DNA from: Alphaproteobacteria bacterium
GTDB taxonomy: Bacteria; Pseudomonadota; Alphaproteobacteria; UBA7887
Direction of reading: 5' to 3'
NCBI GenBank assembly: GCA_030739735.1
Contig: JASLYQ010000009.1
Span: 1 to 64,000 of the forward strand
DNA length: 64,000 nucleotides
The notes under the pieces were generated by a model, which was not told the origin of the DNA, made no database searches, and saw only the letters and a list, made by a program, of their open reading frames with translations. The position numbers and the translations under genes were made by a program. Position 1 is the first letter of the stretch. Every line of letters begins with the position of its first letter. This document shows positions 17,130-26,150 of the stretch, piece after piece.

Positions 17130-18305
17130 TTACCGTTTCGGCGGGTAGGCGCGCACGGCCTCCTCGTTGATGTCCGCGCCCCAGCCCGGGCCGCTCGGCA
17201 GCACTAGATGCCCATCTTCGATGACCGGCGGCACGGTTACCAGTTCGTCTTTCCACGGCACGTCGTCAATATCAATTTCCATGATACGGAAATTCGGCAG
17301 CGTGGCACAGAAATGCGCGCTCATCAGGGTCGAGAGGTGACCGTAGAAATTATGCGGCGCCACATTGACCTCGTAGGCCTCGGCCATGGCGGCGATCTTG
17401 ACGCCCTCGGCAAGCCCGTTCCAGGGAATATCAACGATCGCCACATCAACCGAATGGGCCTCGAAATACGGCTTGAAGCCGCGCCGTCCGAAAAGCGACT
17501 CGCAGCTCGCCAAGGGTACGTTGGTGCGCGTGCGGATGTCGCGCAGCGCCATCGGGTCGAAGCTGTCAATCTCAACCCACATTAGCCCCAGGTCCTCAAG
17601 CGCACGCACGACCTTCAAGTAGCCCTCTGTCTTGAAGTTGAAGTTGAGGTCCACGAGGATATCGACGCCGTCCCCGCAGCCCTCTCGGATGGCCTGAACC
17701 TGGTCGCGCAGGGCGTCGATCACCTCCCTCTCGGCATTCAGTTGCAGCATCTCCGGCCCACTGCGAAAGCCCGGCATGTGGAGGCGAAATCCGCCGTTTT
17801 CGGGCACGTAGATGTTGCACTTGAGGCCTGTCATACCACTCTCACGCACCTCGCACCCGAGCGCAACCAAGTCATCGCGTGAGCGCAGCTGTGGCTTGCC
17901 GAGGATGTCGGCGTGATGAATGCGGTAGGTGCCACAGTGGGACCAGTAGAGCCGCAGACGGTCACGCACAGGGCCGCCGAATAGGGCATAGACCGGCACG
18001 CCGAGCGCCTTACCCTTGATGTCGAGCAGCGCATTCTCAATTGCCGCAATGGCCTGCTGGATCATGCCGCCAGGCGCTTGACGGGTGGTAGCATAGAGCT
18101 CGGCGGTGATGCCTTCGATGGGCCGCGGGTCGCGTCCCTTTATGTCCTCGGCAAGGGCGAGAATGACCGCGCTCAGCCCGCGGCTGCCATAGCTCTCATT
18201 ATATTCGGAGTACCCGACGATGCCCTCGTCCGTCGAAATCTTGAGAAACGAGAAGACGCGCCAACCCGCGTCGCAGTGCAAGTCCTCAACGGTCGTAATT
18301 TTCAA
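17130..18305 (-). CDS. Enolase-superfamily (mandelate racemase/muconate lactonizing) enzyme
   Basis: 391 residues with both domains of the superfamily. The N-terminal capping domain includes YSEYNESYGSRG. The barrel carries the metal ligands in sequence: ILVDLNFNF (Asp), LMWVEIDSF (Glu) and LASCESLFG (Glu). A likely catalytic His is in NVAPHNFYGHLS, as in the galactonate-dehydratase-like branch; the segment GLKCNIYVP supplies a Lys in barrel strand two. The reaction is abstraction of a proton alpha to a carboxylate, probably dehydration of a sugar acid, but the substrate is unknown. The TTG start has GAGGG 5 nt upstream. Transcribed alone, divergent from the Rieske gene. Confidence 0.85.
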   Translation of the reverse strand: MKITTVEDLHCDAGWRVFSFLKISTDEGIVGYSEYNESYGSRGLSAVILALAEDIKGRDPRPIEGITAELYATTRQAPGGMIQQAIAAIENALLDIKGKALGVPVYALFGGPVRDRLRLYWSHCGTYRIHHADILGKPQLRSRDDLVALGCEVRESGMTGLKCNIYVPENGGFRLHMPGFRSGPEMLQLNAEREVIDALRDQVQAIREGCGDGVDILVDLNFNFKTEGYLKVVRALEDLGLMWVEIDSFDPMALRDIRTRTNVPLASCESLFGRRGFKPYFEAHSVDVAIVDIPWNGLAEGVKIAAMAEAYEVNVAPHNFYGHLSTLMSAHFCATLPNFRIMEIDIDDVPWKDELVTVPPVIEDGHLVLPSGPGWGADINEEAVRAYPPKR

Positions 18306-18459
18306 CTTTTTGCCCTCCCACAGCTCGATGCGTCGATCTCGTTTAACCGCCTAGCATACCGCCGACGCAGCGCCAAGGTGGGCTGGCGGCGGGCAAATCC
18401 CCGTGTTAGATTTTGGCCCGCCTGGAAAGGGTCCGGGCTAAAGCCAGGGAGAGGTTTCG

Positions 18460-19035
18460 TTGGACAATCGTCACTCGCTGCGGCGAAAGCTATTGAAGGG
18501 CGCCGCCGGAATCGTTGCGGCGCTGCCGTTTTTGAAGCTGCAACAGGCAGCCGCGGCCACGGACGACCCCAAAAAGATGCGACCGCAGGAAGGTGACCAC
18601 TTCGTGCACTACAAGGGTAAGCGCAAGGGGGAGATCGTACGCCTCGAAGACCTACCCCTCGGAGGCCCGCAAGTGGTCGCCTGGCCGGTCACACCTGATG
18701 GCGAGATTGTACGACGCGGCTCGCGGCTCAATCAGGTTATGCTGATCCGGCTCGCGCCTGAAAGCATTGACGAGGATACACAGCCTTTTGCAGCCGATGG
18801 CGTGCTGGCCTATTCCTCGGTTTGCGCCCATCAGGGCTGTCCGGTGTCGGCCTGGCTTCCAGACAAGCAGTGGTTCGCCTGCACCTGCCACGATTCCCAA
18901 TACGATCCTGCGGCCAAGGCAAAGGTGGTCAACGGGCCGGCACCGCGGCGCCTGGCCATTCTGCCGATGCGCCTGGACAATGACGTCCCCACAGCTGCCG
19001 GTGAATTCGACGGCCGTGTTGGTGTCAAACGCTGA
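18460..19035 (+). CDS. Tat-exported Rieske 2Fe-2S protein
   Basis: 191 residues. The N-terminus (RRKLLKGAAGIVAALPF) is a twin-arginine signal that may also be a membrane anchor. The Rieske cluster site is complete: CAHQGC near residue 125 and CTCHDSQYD near 145, giving two Cys and two His ligands plus the disulfide pair, then the usual GPAPRRLAILP. This is the arsenite-oxidase/bc1-like small Rieske form, a periplasmic electron carrier. No partner cytochrome or oxidase is adjacent, so its partner is unknown; the PQQ dehydrogenase 900 nt downstream is one candidate. The TTG start is preceded by AGGGAGAGG. Confidence 0.88.
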   Translation: MDNRHSLRRKLLKGAAGIVAALPFLKLQQAAAATDDPKKMRPQEGDHFVHYKGKRKGEIVRLEDLPLGGPQVVAWPVTPDGEIVRRGSRLNQVMLIRLAPESIDEDTQPFAADGVLAYSSVCAHQGCPVSAWLPDKQWFACTCHDSQYDPAAKAKVVNGPAPRRLAILPMRLDNDVPTAAGEFDGRVGVKR

Positions 19036-19056
19036 GCAACTGATTACCGATCGCCG

Positions 19057-19533
19057 CTAGTTTGCGGCAATCACCATATCAGGCTCATGAATCTGGATCA
19101 GAAAGATCTTCCAGGTTCCATCCAACTTGCGCAGCGTATACGTGGCGCCGCTACGGTGAAACCGCTCGCCCTCCGGGTTAAAACGGTCGAGCACGGTGCT
19201 GACCACAGCGCTACCCTCCGCCAGCGCCTTGACGTTGAGAACGTGCCACTCGCTGCGCTCGAAGCCATAGTGCTTTAGGTAAAAGCGCCAGCGCTTGACT
19301 GTGCGGCGCATCTTATCGCCCTCATAAGCGCGCAGGTCGCCGTTCGGCGCCATCATGAACAGTGGCGCATCGTAGAAAGCCTTGATCTCGTTAGCATGAC
19401 CGGTGTCAAAGGTATGCAGGTAGTCATTCATGAAGGCCGTCACGTCTTCGGCGGTGTCGGCCTGCGCCGAGATTGGAAGCAACATCGCCGTAAGCGCTAC
19501 GCCTACGACGCAAGCCAAAAACCGACTTGCCAT
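19057..19533 (-). CDS. Secreted NTF2/SnoaL-like protein
   Basis: 158 residues. ATG 19533 has AAGGGAGA 9 nt upstream and opens a Sec signal peptide (FLACVVGVALTAMLLP, cleavage near AQA). The mature part has the alpha-plus-beta cone pattern of the NTF2-like superfamily: a first helix pair with FMNDYLHTFDTGHANE, APLFMMAPNGDLRAYEG, and a last strand block GATYTLRKLDGTWKIFLI. Such domains bind small ligands or have been recruited as enzymes; no catalytic set stands out. It converges on the Rieske gene with a 21-nt gap. Confidence 0.75.
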   Translation of the reverse strand: MASRFLACVVGVALTAMLLPISAQADTAEDVTAFMNDYLHTFDTGHANEIKAFYDAPLFMMAPNGDLRAYEGDKMRRTVKRWRFYLKHYGFERSEWHVLNVKALAEGSAVVSTVLDRFNPEGERFHRSGATYTLRKLDGTWKIFLIQIHEPDMVIAAN

Positions 19534-19770
19534 CGCTATGATCTCCCTTTGAATCGACCTGAGCTCAATTCGCCACAATGGCGCTCCACCATATATCAGC
19601 GTTCTGCCCCTCCGCCTAGGCATACTAAATTGCCAAATTGGGTTCCTTCATGCCTGGGAACGGGTTATGCTGTGCTCTGGTAATGAGGTCGCGACCATTC
19701 TCAACAGCCTTGGGAGCGATCTTTAATGTGTCCTTGGCGGGTTCGTCCGTGTGGATGGGAACGCCAGAGG

Positions 19771-19853
19771 CCTAGTGAACGGAACGGCGGTTTATCGTTA
19801 GATAGCCTTCCAGCCGGTAGATAGCAGAACTGGCAATGTTCCGTTCGACTAGG
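19771..19853. repeat. Long inverted repeat upstream of the PQQ dehydrogenase
   Basis: CCTAGTGAACGGAAC at 19771-19785 is repeated in inverted orientation at 19838-19853 with a single inserted base (15 of 16 positions). The 52-nt spacer is not self-complementary. The element lies about 100 nt before the dehydrogenase ATG in a 421-nt gene-free stretch (19534-19954). It may be a two-site operator, an mRNA structure or the ends of a miniature element. Confidence 0.5.
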
Positions 19854-19954
19854 AAGCGGTATCTTGTCGTCCCATCCTGAGTTGGCAGCCAGGGCAGCGG
19901 GACTACCAGGACCTAAGTAAGCAGAAGAACCGTTAAGCAACCAGGGAGGAGCTT

Positions 19955-21697
19955 ATGTCGATCAGACGAATTGGTAATCTCGGAGCGGCCTTGTTGGTCG
20001 GGCTGGGTGCCTCGGTCGCCGCTGCGGCGGGGATCGATAACTATTCCAGCGTGACCCAAGAGAGGCTGAACAACCCCGAGCCCGAGAACTGGCTTCAGAT
20101 AAGGGGCAATTATGAGGGCTGGCTTAATAGCTCTCTCGATCAGATCAACACTAGCAACGTCCAGAGCTTGCGTCCGGTCTGGTCACGCTCAACAGGCGTC
20201 ATCGAAGGCCACCAGGCTCCACCCTTGGTCAATAATGGGGTGATGTTCGTCGCCACGCCGATGAACCAGCTTCTGGCGCTCGACCCCACCACCGGCGAGC
20301 AGTTCTGGAAATGGAGCCGTGAGGTCCCAGAGGATCTCTTCCAGCTCCATCCAACCAGCCGCGGACCAGGGCTTTATGGCGATCGCGCGTTTTTTGCGAC
20401 CACCGACTGCTTCCTGGTAGCGATCGACGCGACCACCGGCGAGACGATCTGGGAAGTCGCGGTCGACGATTACAAGTCGGGTTACTACATGACCCTGGCT
20501 CCGTTGGTCGTTCAAGGCACGGTCATGGTCGGCGTCTCGGGCGGCGAATACGGCATTCGCGGCTACGTGGCGGCCTATGACGCGGAGACGGGCAACGAGA
20601 TGTGGCGCACCTACACCGTTCCCGCTCCGGGCGAGCCCGGCAGCGAGACCTGGCCCTCTGATTCTGACGCCTGGAAGACCGGCGGCGGCTCGGCCTGGAA
20701 CACCGGTATCTACGATGAAGATACGGACATCGTCTATTGGGGCATCGGCAATGGCGCACCCTGGATGGGTGACCGTGGTCGTGGCGGCATGGACAACCTC
20801 TACACCACGTCCGTGATCGCACTCAATCGAGCCGAAGGCGGCATCATCGGCCACCACCAGTACCACTGGAACGACAGCTGGGACTGGGACGAAGTGTCAC
20901 CGCCGATCATCCGCGAGCTCGACTTTGGTGGACGCACCTTCAAGGCGCTAGTCAACGTTGCGCGTAACGGCCACATCTTCGTGCTCGAACCGTCACCAGA
21001 CGGCCCGATCAAGTTCGTCGATGCTTGGAATTACGTTTACAGCAACGTGGTCACGGCCATCGATCCGACCACCGGTCGCTTCACCTACGACGAGACCCAT
21101 TGGCCGGGCACCGACAAGGAAGCGCAGTTCTGCCCCTCGCTTTGGGGCGGCAAGGACTGGCCATCGGTCTCCTACAGCCCGGACACGGACCTGCTGTACA
21201 TCCCCGCCAACGAGAACATCTGCTCGACCCTCGAGGGCGCGGCGGAAGAGTACGTTCCTGGCGATCTGTACATCGGCGTGCCGATCCCAGTCATCCTCGG
21301 CGGCTTCTCGCTGCGTGAGGGCTGGGACCACATCGGTGAGATCCAGGCTTGGGACATCACCAACAAGACCGAGGTCTGGAAGCACAAGTTCCAGTACCAG
21401 AACTGGGGTCCGATCCTGTCCACCGGTGGTGGCCTGATCTTCGCCGGCGGTACGAACGACCACATGTTCCGTGCCTTCGACGCGAAGTCCGGCTCGCTGC
21501 TGTGGGAATATCCGACCAACTCCGGCATTACCGCACCACCGAGCACCTTCATGGTTGACGGCGTGCAGTACATCTCGGTCGAGTCGGGCTGGGGTGTTGA
21601 CGCCGAGCGGAAGCAGGATGTGTTCCGTGGCATCATTCCTGGCTTTACGCAGCACGTACCTCAGGGTGGCGTGGTCTGGACCTTCGCTCTGCCGTAG
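19955..21697 (+). CDS. Periplasmic PQQ-dependent alcohol dehydrogenase (quinoprotein propeller)
   Basis: 580 residues: signal peptide with cleavage near AAA, then eight-bladed propeller repeats with tryptophan-docking motifs (ALDPTTGEQFWKW, AIDATTGETIWEV, AYDAETGNEMWRT). Metal and PQQ ligands can be placed: Glu in SGGEYGIRG, Asn in GNGAPWMG, catalytic Asp in WDWDEVSP. The second Asp two residues later is the feature of lanthanide-dependent XoxF/PedH enzymes. The vicinal Cys-Cys pair of methanol and ethanol dehydrogenases is absent, with a single Cys in FFATTDCFLVAI. It oxidises an alcohol or aldehyde in the periplasm; the substrate is unknown. GGGAGGAGC precedes the ATG and a terminator follows. 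No cytochrome partner is adjacent. Confidence 0.88.
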   Translation: MSIRRIGNLGAALLVGLGASVAAAAGIDNYSSVTQERLNNPEPENWLQIRGNYEGWLNSSLDQINTSNVQSLRPVWSRSTGVIEGHQAPPLVNNGVMFVATPMNQLLALDPTTGEQFWKWSREVPEDLFQLHPTSRGPGLYGDRAFFATTDCFLVAIDATTGETIWEVAVDDYKSGYYMTLAPLVVQGTVMVGVSGGEYGIRGYVAAYDAETGNEMWRTYTVPAPGEPGSETWPSDSDAWKTGGGSAWNTGIYDEDTDIVYWGIGNGAPWMGDRGRGGMDNLYTTSVIALNRAEGGIIGHHQYHWNDSWDWDEVSPPIIRELDFGGRTFKALVNVARNGHIFVLEPSPDGPIKFVDAWNYVYSNVVTAIDPTTGRFTYDETHWPGTDKEAQFCPSLWGGKDWPSVSYSPDTDLLYIPANENICSTLEGAAEEYVPGDLYIGVPIPVILGGFSLREGWDHIGEIQAWDITNKTEVWKHKFQYQNWGPILSTGGGLIFAGGTNDHMFRAFDAKSGSLLWEYPTNSGITAPPSTFMVDGVQYISVESGWGVDAERKQDVFRGIIPGFTQHVPQGGVVWTFALP

Positions 21698-21726
21698 GCA
21701 AAATCTGGATACACCATCCAGCCAAC

Positions 21727-21760
21727 AGGGCCGGAGCCTTTCTTAGGGTTCCGGCCCTTT
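21727..21760 (+). terminator. Rho-independent terminator of the PQQ dehydrogenase gene
   Basis: AGGGCCGGA and TCCGGCCCT form a 9-bp stem around a 14-nt loop, followed by TTTCTTCTT. It starts 29 nt after the stop codon and separates the gene from the Liv operon. Confidence 0.85.
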
Positions 21761-21859
21761 CTTCTTGTATTGAACCACGCTTTCAGGCACCCCTGTCCCC
21801 CAAGTCCGTATGGTGATTTACGACGGGCGCGACGACAGGACAATCGGGGGGATTGCCAA

Positions 21860-23128
21860 ATGAGCTTCATGAGATTTAGGCGCGGCCTAGCGGTCGCCGT
21901 GGCGGTGGTGTTAGCAAGCACGGTTGCGAGCGCGGACGAGCCCGTCCGCATAGGCTTGATTGAACCGTTTTCCGGTCCCATCGCAGCGGTCGGCCGCGAT
22001 ACCCTTGAGGGCTACGAATTCTTCGCCAAAGAGATCAACACGCGCGGCGGCGTGCTGGGTGGGCGTCACATCGAGATCGTGCCGCTCGACAACGCCATGA
22101 ATGCTGAAAAGACCACCCAGATGCTGCGCAAGGCGGTCGATGACGGCCTGCGTTTCATAAGTCAGGGCGTCGGCTCCAATCATGCACTCAACATTATTAA
22201 GTTCCTTGGTAAGCACAATCGGCGCAACCCGGACCAGGCGATCCTCTACCTGAATTACGCCGCGGTTACGACGTCGTTCACCAACGAGCTCTGCTCGTTC
22301 TGGCATTTTCGCTTCGATGCCAACGTGGACATGAAGGTGGCGGCGCTAGTCACGCAGCTTGGCCGCTCTAAGCGCGTGTCGAAGGTCTATATGCTGAACC
22401 AGAACTACGCTTACGGGCAAGCGTTCCAGGCGGCGGCACAGCGTATGTTCGCCGAGCGCGCGCCCCACATCGAGATCGTCGGCGACGAACTTATCGTGCC
22501 CTTCGGCAAGGTGCTCGACTTCACGGCCTACATCGCCAAAATCCAGGCCTCCGGCGCCGACACGGTACTGACCGGCAACTGGGGGCCCGACCTCATTCGC
22601 TTCGTTAAGGCCGCGGCAGAAGCGCATCTACCGACGCCGTTCTATACGATTTATGGCGGCATCCCGAGTTCGATCGCGGGCATCGGGGCCAATGACGGCG
22701 TTGCTGTCAGCATGCGCCAGTTGACCGAGATGCATGAGAACGATCCGCTTTTTGACCAGCAGGATCCGGCCGTGATCGATGCCCTGACCCGCTACACCAA
22801 ACAAACCGGCAAGAGCACCTATAGCGATCGCGTACGCTGGACGGTGGAGATGTTCGCTGCAGCCCTCGATGCCGCCGGCACCGACGATCCGGCCGCGGTG
22901 GGGCGGGCGCTCGAAGGCATGGTCTTCGATGGCCCGGCGGGGCCGGTCGTCATGCGTGGTGAGGATCATCAGATCCTCATGCCGATGGTGATCAGCACCA
23001 TGAGCAACGAGGTGGCGCGGCCGTTTCTATACGAGGGCCGGAACTTCGGCGTCGGCTGGCAGACGGACGATTGGGTGTCTGCCAACGCCAGCGCCCTGCC
23101 GACCACTTGCGAGATGAAGAGGCCGTAA
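21860..23128 (+). CDS. Branched-chain-amino-acid-type ABC substrate-binding protein
   Basis: 422 residues: Sec signal (LAVAVAVVLASTVASA) followed by the two-lobed periplasmic binding fold of the LivJ/HAAT family. VRIGLIEPFSGPIAAVGRD is the usual first strand, then INTRGGVLGGRHIEIV and the hinge-proximal LNQNYAYGQAFQAA. It captures the ligand for the LivHMGF transporter encoded directly downstream. The ligand is not fixed by sequence: this family also binds short-chain amides, urea and aromatic acids. ATG 21860 was chosen for the signal peptide and the upstream G-run. Confidence 0.9.
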   Translation: MSFMRFRRGLAVAVAVVLASTVASADEPVRIGLIEPFSGPIAAVGRDTLEGYEFFAKEINTRGGVLGGRHIEIVPLDNAMNAEKTTQMLRKAVDDGLRFISQGVGSNHALNIIKFLGKHNRRNPDQAILYLNYAAVTTSFTNELCSFWHFRFDANVDMKVAALVTQLGRSKRVSKVYMLNQNYAYGQAFQAAAQRMFAERAPHIEIVGDELIVPFGKVLDFTAYIAKIQASGADTVLTGNWGPDLIRFVKAAAEAHLPTPFYTIYGGIPSSIAGIGANDGVAVSMRQLTEMHENDPLFDQQDPAVIDALTRYTKQTGKSTYSDRVRWTVEMFAAALDAAGTDDPAAVGRALEGMVFDGPAGPVVMRGEDHQILMPMVISTMSNEVARPFLYEGRNFGVGWQTDDWVSANASALPTTCEMKRP

Positions 23129-23194
23129 GCAGTCGCCGGCAGCGCGAGCGTTCGCGCCGCCATTTGGCTGGGTAGAACCCGAAGGGGTACCGTC

Positions 23195-24142
23195 TTGGAA
23201 AGCTTGGTTTTCGCGCTGTTCAACGGCGTGCTTTACGGCATGCTGTTGTTCTTATTGGCGAGCGGCCTGACACTCATCTTCAGCATGATGGGTGTGCTCA
23301 ATTTTGCCCACGCCAGCTTCTTCATGCTGGGTGCATATTTTGCCTACGAGGTGAGCAGCTATGTTGGCTTCTGGCCGGCTTTGATATTCGCACCTGTGAT
23401 AGTCGGTGTGATCGGAGCGGGCGTTGAGCGCTGGGGCCTGCGCCCCGTCCACCGCTTTGGCCATGTGGCCGAGTTGCTGTTCACCTTTGGCATCGCCTAT
23501 GTCATCGAGGAGGCGGTGCAGATGATTTGGGGCCGCGTGCCGGTGCCCTACGAGATTCCAGCGTCAATGACTTTCACCCTGTTTTCATGGGCTGGCCTCG
23601 ACTATTCCGCCTATCGCGTCTTTATGCTGGTCATCTCGGTCGGGATCTTCGTCGCCCTGTTCGCACTGCTTACATACACCCGCATCGGCCTGATCATCCG
23701 CGCCGCGGTCTCCGACCCAACCCATGTGGCGACCCTTGGCCATGACGTGCCGACCATCTTCATGTGGACCTTCGGTTTCGGCTGCGCGCTGGCGGCGGTC
23801 GCCGGCGTGGTCGGTGGCAATGTGCTCGGCACCGAGCCTGCCATGGCGCTCATGCTCGGTCCCATCGTCTTCGTCGTCATTGTCGTTGGTGGTCTCGGCT
23901 CGCTCGGCGGCGCGCTGATCGCAGCGCTGCTCATCGGCATCCTCGACCGCCTGGCGTTGTTCTATGATGTTGGCCTAGCCGGTATTTTTTCCGTCTTCGG
24001 CATTGAACTCGATCCCGAGGGCACGTTCCGTGACTTCGCCCGCATGACCTCAGCCCAAGTGGCGCCGGTACTGCCCTATCTGCTGCTCGTACTGATGCTG
24101 ATCTTTAAGCCGCGCGGCCTGTTCGGCACGAGGGACGTTTGA
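23195..24142 (+). CDS. LivH-type ABC transporter permease
   Basis: 315 residues, about eight membrane helices, with LivH landmarks: an N-terminal FNGVLYGMLLFLLASGLTL, GVLNFAHASFFMLGAY, and the family's GGLGSLGGALIAALLIGIL loop that contacts the ATPase. It starts with TTG 66 nt after the binding-protein gene, and its stop overlaps the ATG of the LivM gene. It forms the inner-membrane channel with LivM. Confidence 0.92.
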   Translation: MESLVFALFNGVLYGMLLFLLASGLTLIFSMMGVLNFAHASFFMLGAYFAYEVSSYVGFWPALIFAPVIVGVIGAGVERWGLRPVHRFGHVAELLFTFGIAYVIEEAVQMIWGRVPVPYEIPASMTFTLFSWAGLDYSAYRVFMLVISVGIFVALFALLTYTRIGLIIRAAVSDPTHVATLGHDVPTIFMWTFGFGCALAAVAGVVGGNVLGTEPAMALMLGPIVFVVIVVGGLGSLGGALIAALLIGILDRLALFYDVGLAGIFSVFGIELDPEGTFRDFARMTSAQVAPVLPYLLLVLMLIFKPRGLFGTRDV

Positions 24143-25404
24143 TGGGTATTCTCAAGCAATTCGGGGTCTGGGGTCTTGCCGCCGTGGCGGCACTGATCCT
24201 GCCACTAATTTTCGATTCCGGTTTTGCGCTAACGCTATTGAGCCAGATGGGTGTTCTAATCATCTTTGCTCTAGCATATAATATGCTGCTCGGCCAGGGC
24301 GGCATGCTCTCTTTTGGCCACGCCGTATATTTTGGCCTGGCTGGCTACTTCACCATCCACTATCTGAACTTCTACGCTGAGGAAGCCCTGCCCTATTTTC
24401 CAACCGTGTTATTCCCGCTGCTCGGCGGCTTGGTTGGACTCTTCTTCGGCGTGACTATCGGCTACGTCTCGACCCGGCGCGCCGGCACCACCTTCGCCAT
24501 GATCTCGCTTGGCTTCGGCGAGATGATCACGGCACTCACCCTGATCCTGGTTACTTTTTTTAACGGCGAAGACGGCATCCAAACCGACCGTATGGTGGGA
24601 CCGGAGCCTTTTGGCGTCTCTTTCGGCCCCAATATTGAGGTCTATTACCTGATCGCAGTCTGGGCACTGATCTGCACTTTCGCCATGTACCTCCTGACCA
24701 AGACGCCTTTCGGGCGCATGTCGAACGCGGTGCGTGACAATCCGGAGCGCGTCACCTTCATCGGCTACTCCAGCCAGCGCATCCGCTGGCTCGCCTTCTC
24801 CCTGTCGTCCTTCTTCGCCGGCGCCGCAGGCTCGCTGCACGCTATCAATTTCGAGCATATCGGCTTCGAGACCGTGAGCGCGATCCAGTCGGGCGGAGTG
24901 CTGTTCATGGCCTATATCGGCGGCATAGGAAATTTTGCTGGACCCGTGATCGGCGCCGCGTTGATCGTTTTTCTGCAGAGCACACTAACGGAGGTGACCG
25001 AGGCTTGGGTGCTCTATCTCGGCGTTTTATTCGTTTCTGTAATCATGTTCTTTCCCTTCGGGCTTGCCGGGTTGTTCGCCATGCATGGGCCGATCTGGCA
25101 TGCAGCGCCACAGCTGCTCGCGAGACTAGCGTTGCCCTACCTCATGTTCCTCGGCTCGCTGCTGACTATGCTGCTCGGCGTGATCGGGTTGATCGAGTCT
25201 CTCTATTTTCTCACCTCGCGCTTCAGCGGTGATACTGAGCTGACCATCTACTGGGTTAGCGTGAGCCCCGATAACACGCTGCCCTGGATCGTCTTTGCCA
25301 TCATTGCGCTGGCCGGCGTATTTCTGGTGCGACGCACCTATCCAATTGCCAATGCAGCCTGGAATACCACCCTGGCCGAGACCCGCGCGAGGGCGGAATC
25401 ATGA
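24142..25404 (+). CDS. LivM-type ABC transporter permease with C-terminal extension
   Basis: 420 residues. The first about 320 are standard LivM: YNMLLGQGGMLSFGHA, GYVSTRRAGTTFAMISLGF, RDNPERVTFIGYSSQ and the coupling loop GGIGNFAGPVIGAALI. About 95 further residues add two or three hydrophobic segments (LPYLMFLGSLLTMLLGVIGL and a last helix before VRRTYP) that ordinary LivM proteins lack; similar tails occur in some alphaproteobacterial homologues as far as I recall. It overlaps LivH by 1 nt and LivG by 4 nt. Confidence 0.9.
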   Translation: MGILKQFGVWGLAAVAALILPLIFDSGFALTLLSQMGVLIIFALAYNMLLGQGGMLSFGHAVYFGLAGYFTIHYLNFYAEEALPYFPTVLFPLLGGLVGLFFGVTIGYVSTRRAGTTFAMISLGFGEMITALTLILVTFFNGEDGIQTDRMVGPEPFGVSFGPNIEVYYLIAVWALICTFAMYLLTKTPFGRMSNAVRDNPERVTFIGYSSQRIRWLAFSLSSFFAGAAGSLHAINFEHIGFETVSAIQSGGVLFMAYIGGIGNFAGPVIGAALIVFLQSTLTEVTEAWVLYLGVLFVSVIMFFPFGLAGLFAMHGPIWHAAPQLLARLALPYLMFLGSLLTMLLGVIGLIESLYFLTSRFSGDTELTIYWVSVSPDNTLPWIVFAIIALAGVFLVRRTYPIANAAWNTTLAETRARAES

Positions 25405-26150
25405 GCGTCGCTCTCGAGCTCATCGACGTTCACAAGTCCTTCGGCAAGACCGAGATTATTCATGACGTCGACCTGGCCGTCGAGGAAGGCGAGCGCCACG
25501 CCATCATCGGCCCCAACGGTGCCGGCAAGTCGACATTGTACAACCTGATCAGCGGCCTCTTTCCCGTCAGCCGCGGTAGCATACGTCTGCGCGGGGAGGA
25601 CATCTCCGGCGCCAGCGCCTTCGAGATCAACCGCAAGGGGTTGAGCCGCTCCTTCCAGGTAACTAACATCTTCCACCGCATGACCGTGTACGACAATGTG
25701 CGCTGCAGCACGCTGTGGTCGCAGGGTCATAGATACGCCTTTTGGAAGCTTGTCGGGCGGCTCAAGGATGTCGCGGCACGCACCGAACATATTCTCGAGG
25801 AGATCGGCCTCACTGCCAAGCGTGACTGGCCGGCGGGCCTGCTCTCCTATGCCGACCAGCGTGCGCTCGAGCTTGGTATCACCATCGCTGGCGGCGCCGA
25901 TGTGCTACTGCTCGACGAGCCCACCGCGGGCATGAGCCACTCCGAATCCGCTGCCGCCGTGGCGCTAATCCGGCGTATCTCGGAGGGCAAGACGCTATTG
26001 GTAGTGGAGCACGATATGAGCGTAGTCTTCAATCTTGCTGACCGCATATCGGTTCTGGTTTACGGCCAGATCATCGCCACCGGAACGCCGGACGAAATTC
26101 GCGCCAATACTGATGTCCAAGCAGCCTATCTAGGGACGGGGGCATCGTGA
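25401..26150 (+). CDS. LivG-type ABC transporter ATPase
   Basis: 249 residues with a full nucleotide-binding domain: Walker A GPNGAGKST near residue 36, Q-loop in LSRSFQVTNIF, signature LLSYADQRALEL (an LSYGDQ-like variant), Walker B VLLLDEPTAGM and the switch His in VVEHDMSVV. LivG pairs with LivF to power uptake. Since LivF here lacks its Walker A lysine, LivG may carry most of the hydrolysis. ATGA overlap with LivM, 1-nt overlap with LivF. Confidence 0.93.
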   Translation: MSVALELIDVHKSFGKTEIIHDVDLAVEEGERHAIIGPNGAGKSTLYNLISGLFPVSRGSIRLRGEDISGASAFEINRKGLSRSFQVTNIFHRMTVYDNVRCSTLWSQGHRYAFWKLVGRLKDVAARTEHILEEIGLTAKRDWPAGLLSYADQRALELGITIAGGADVLLLDEPTAGMSHSESAAAVALIRRISEGKTLLVVEHDMSVVFNLADRISVLVYGQIIATGTPDEIRANTDVQAAYLGTGAS

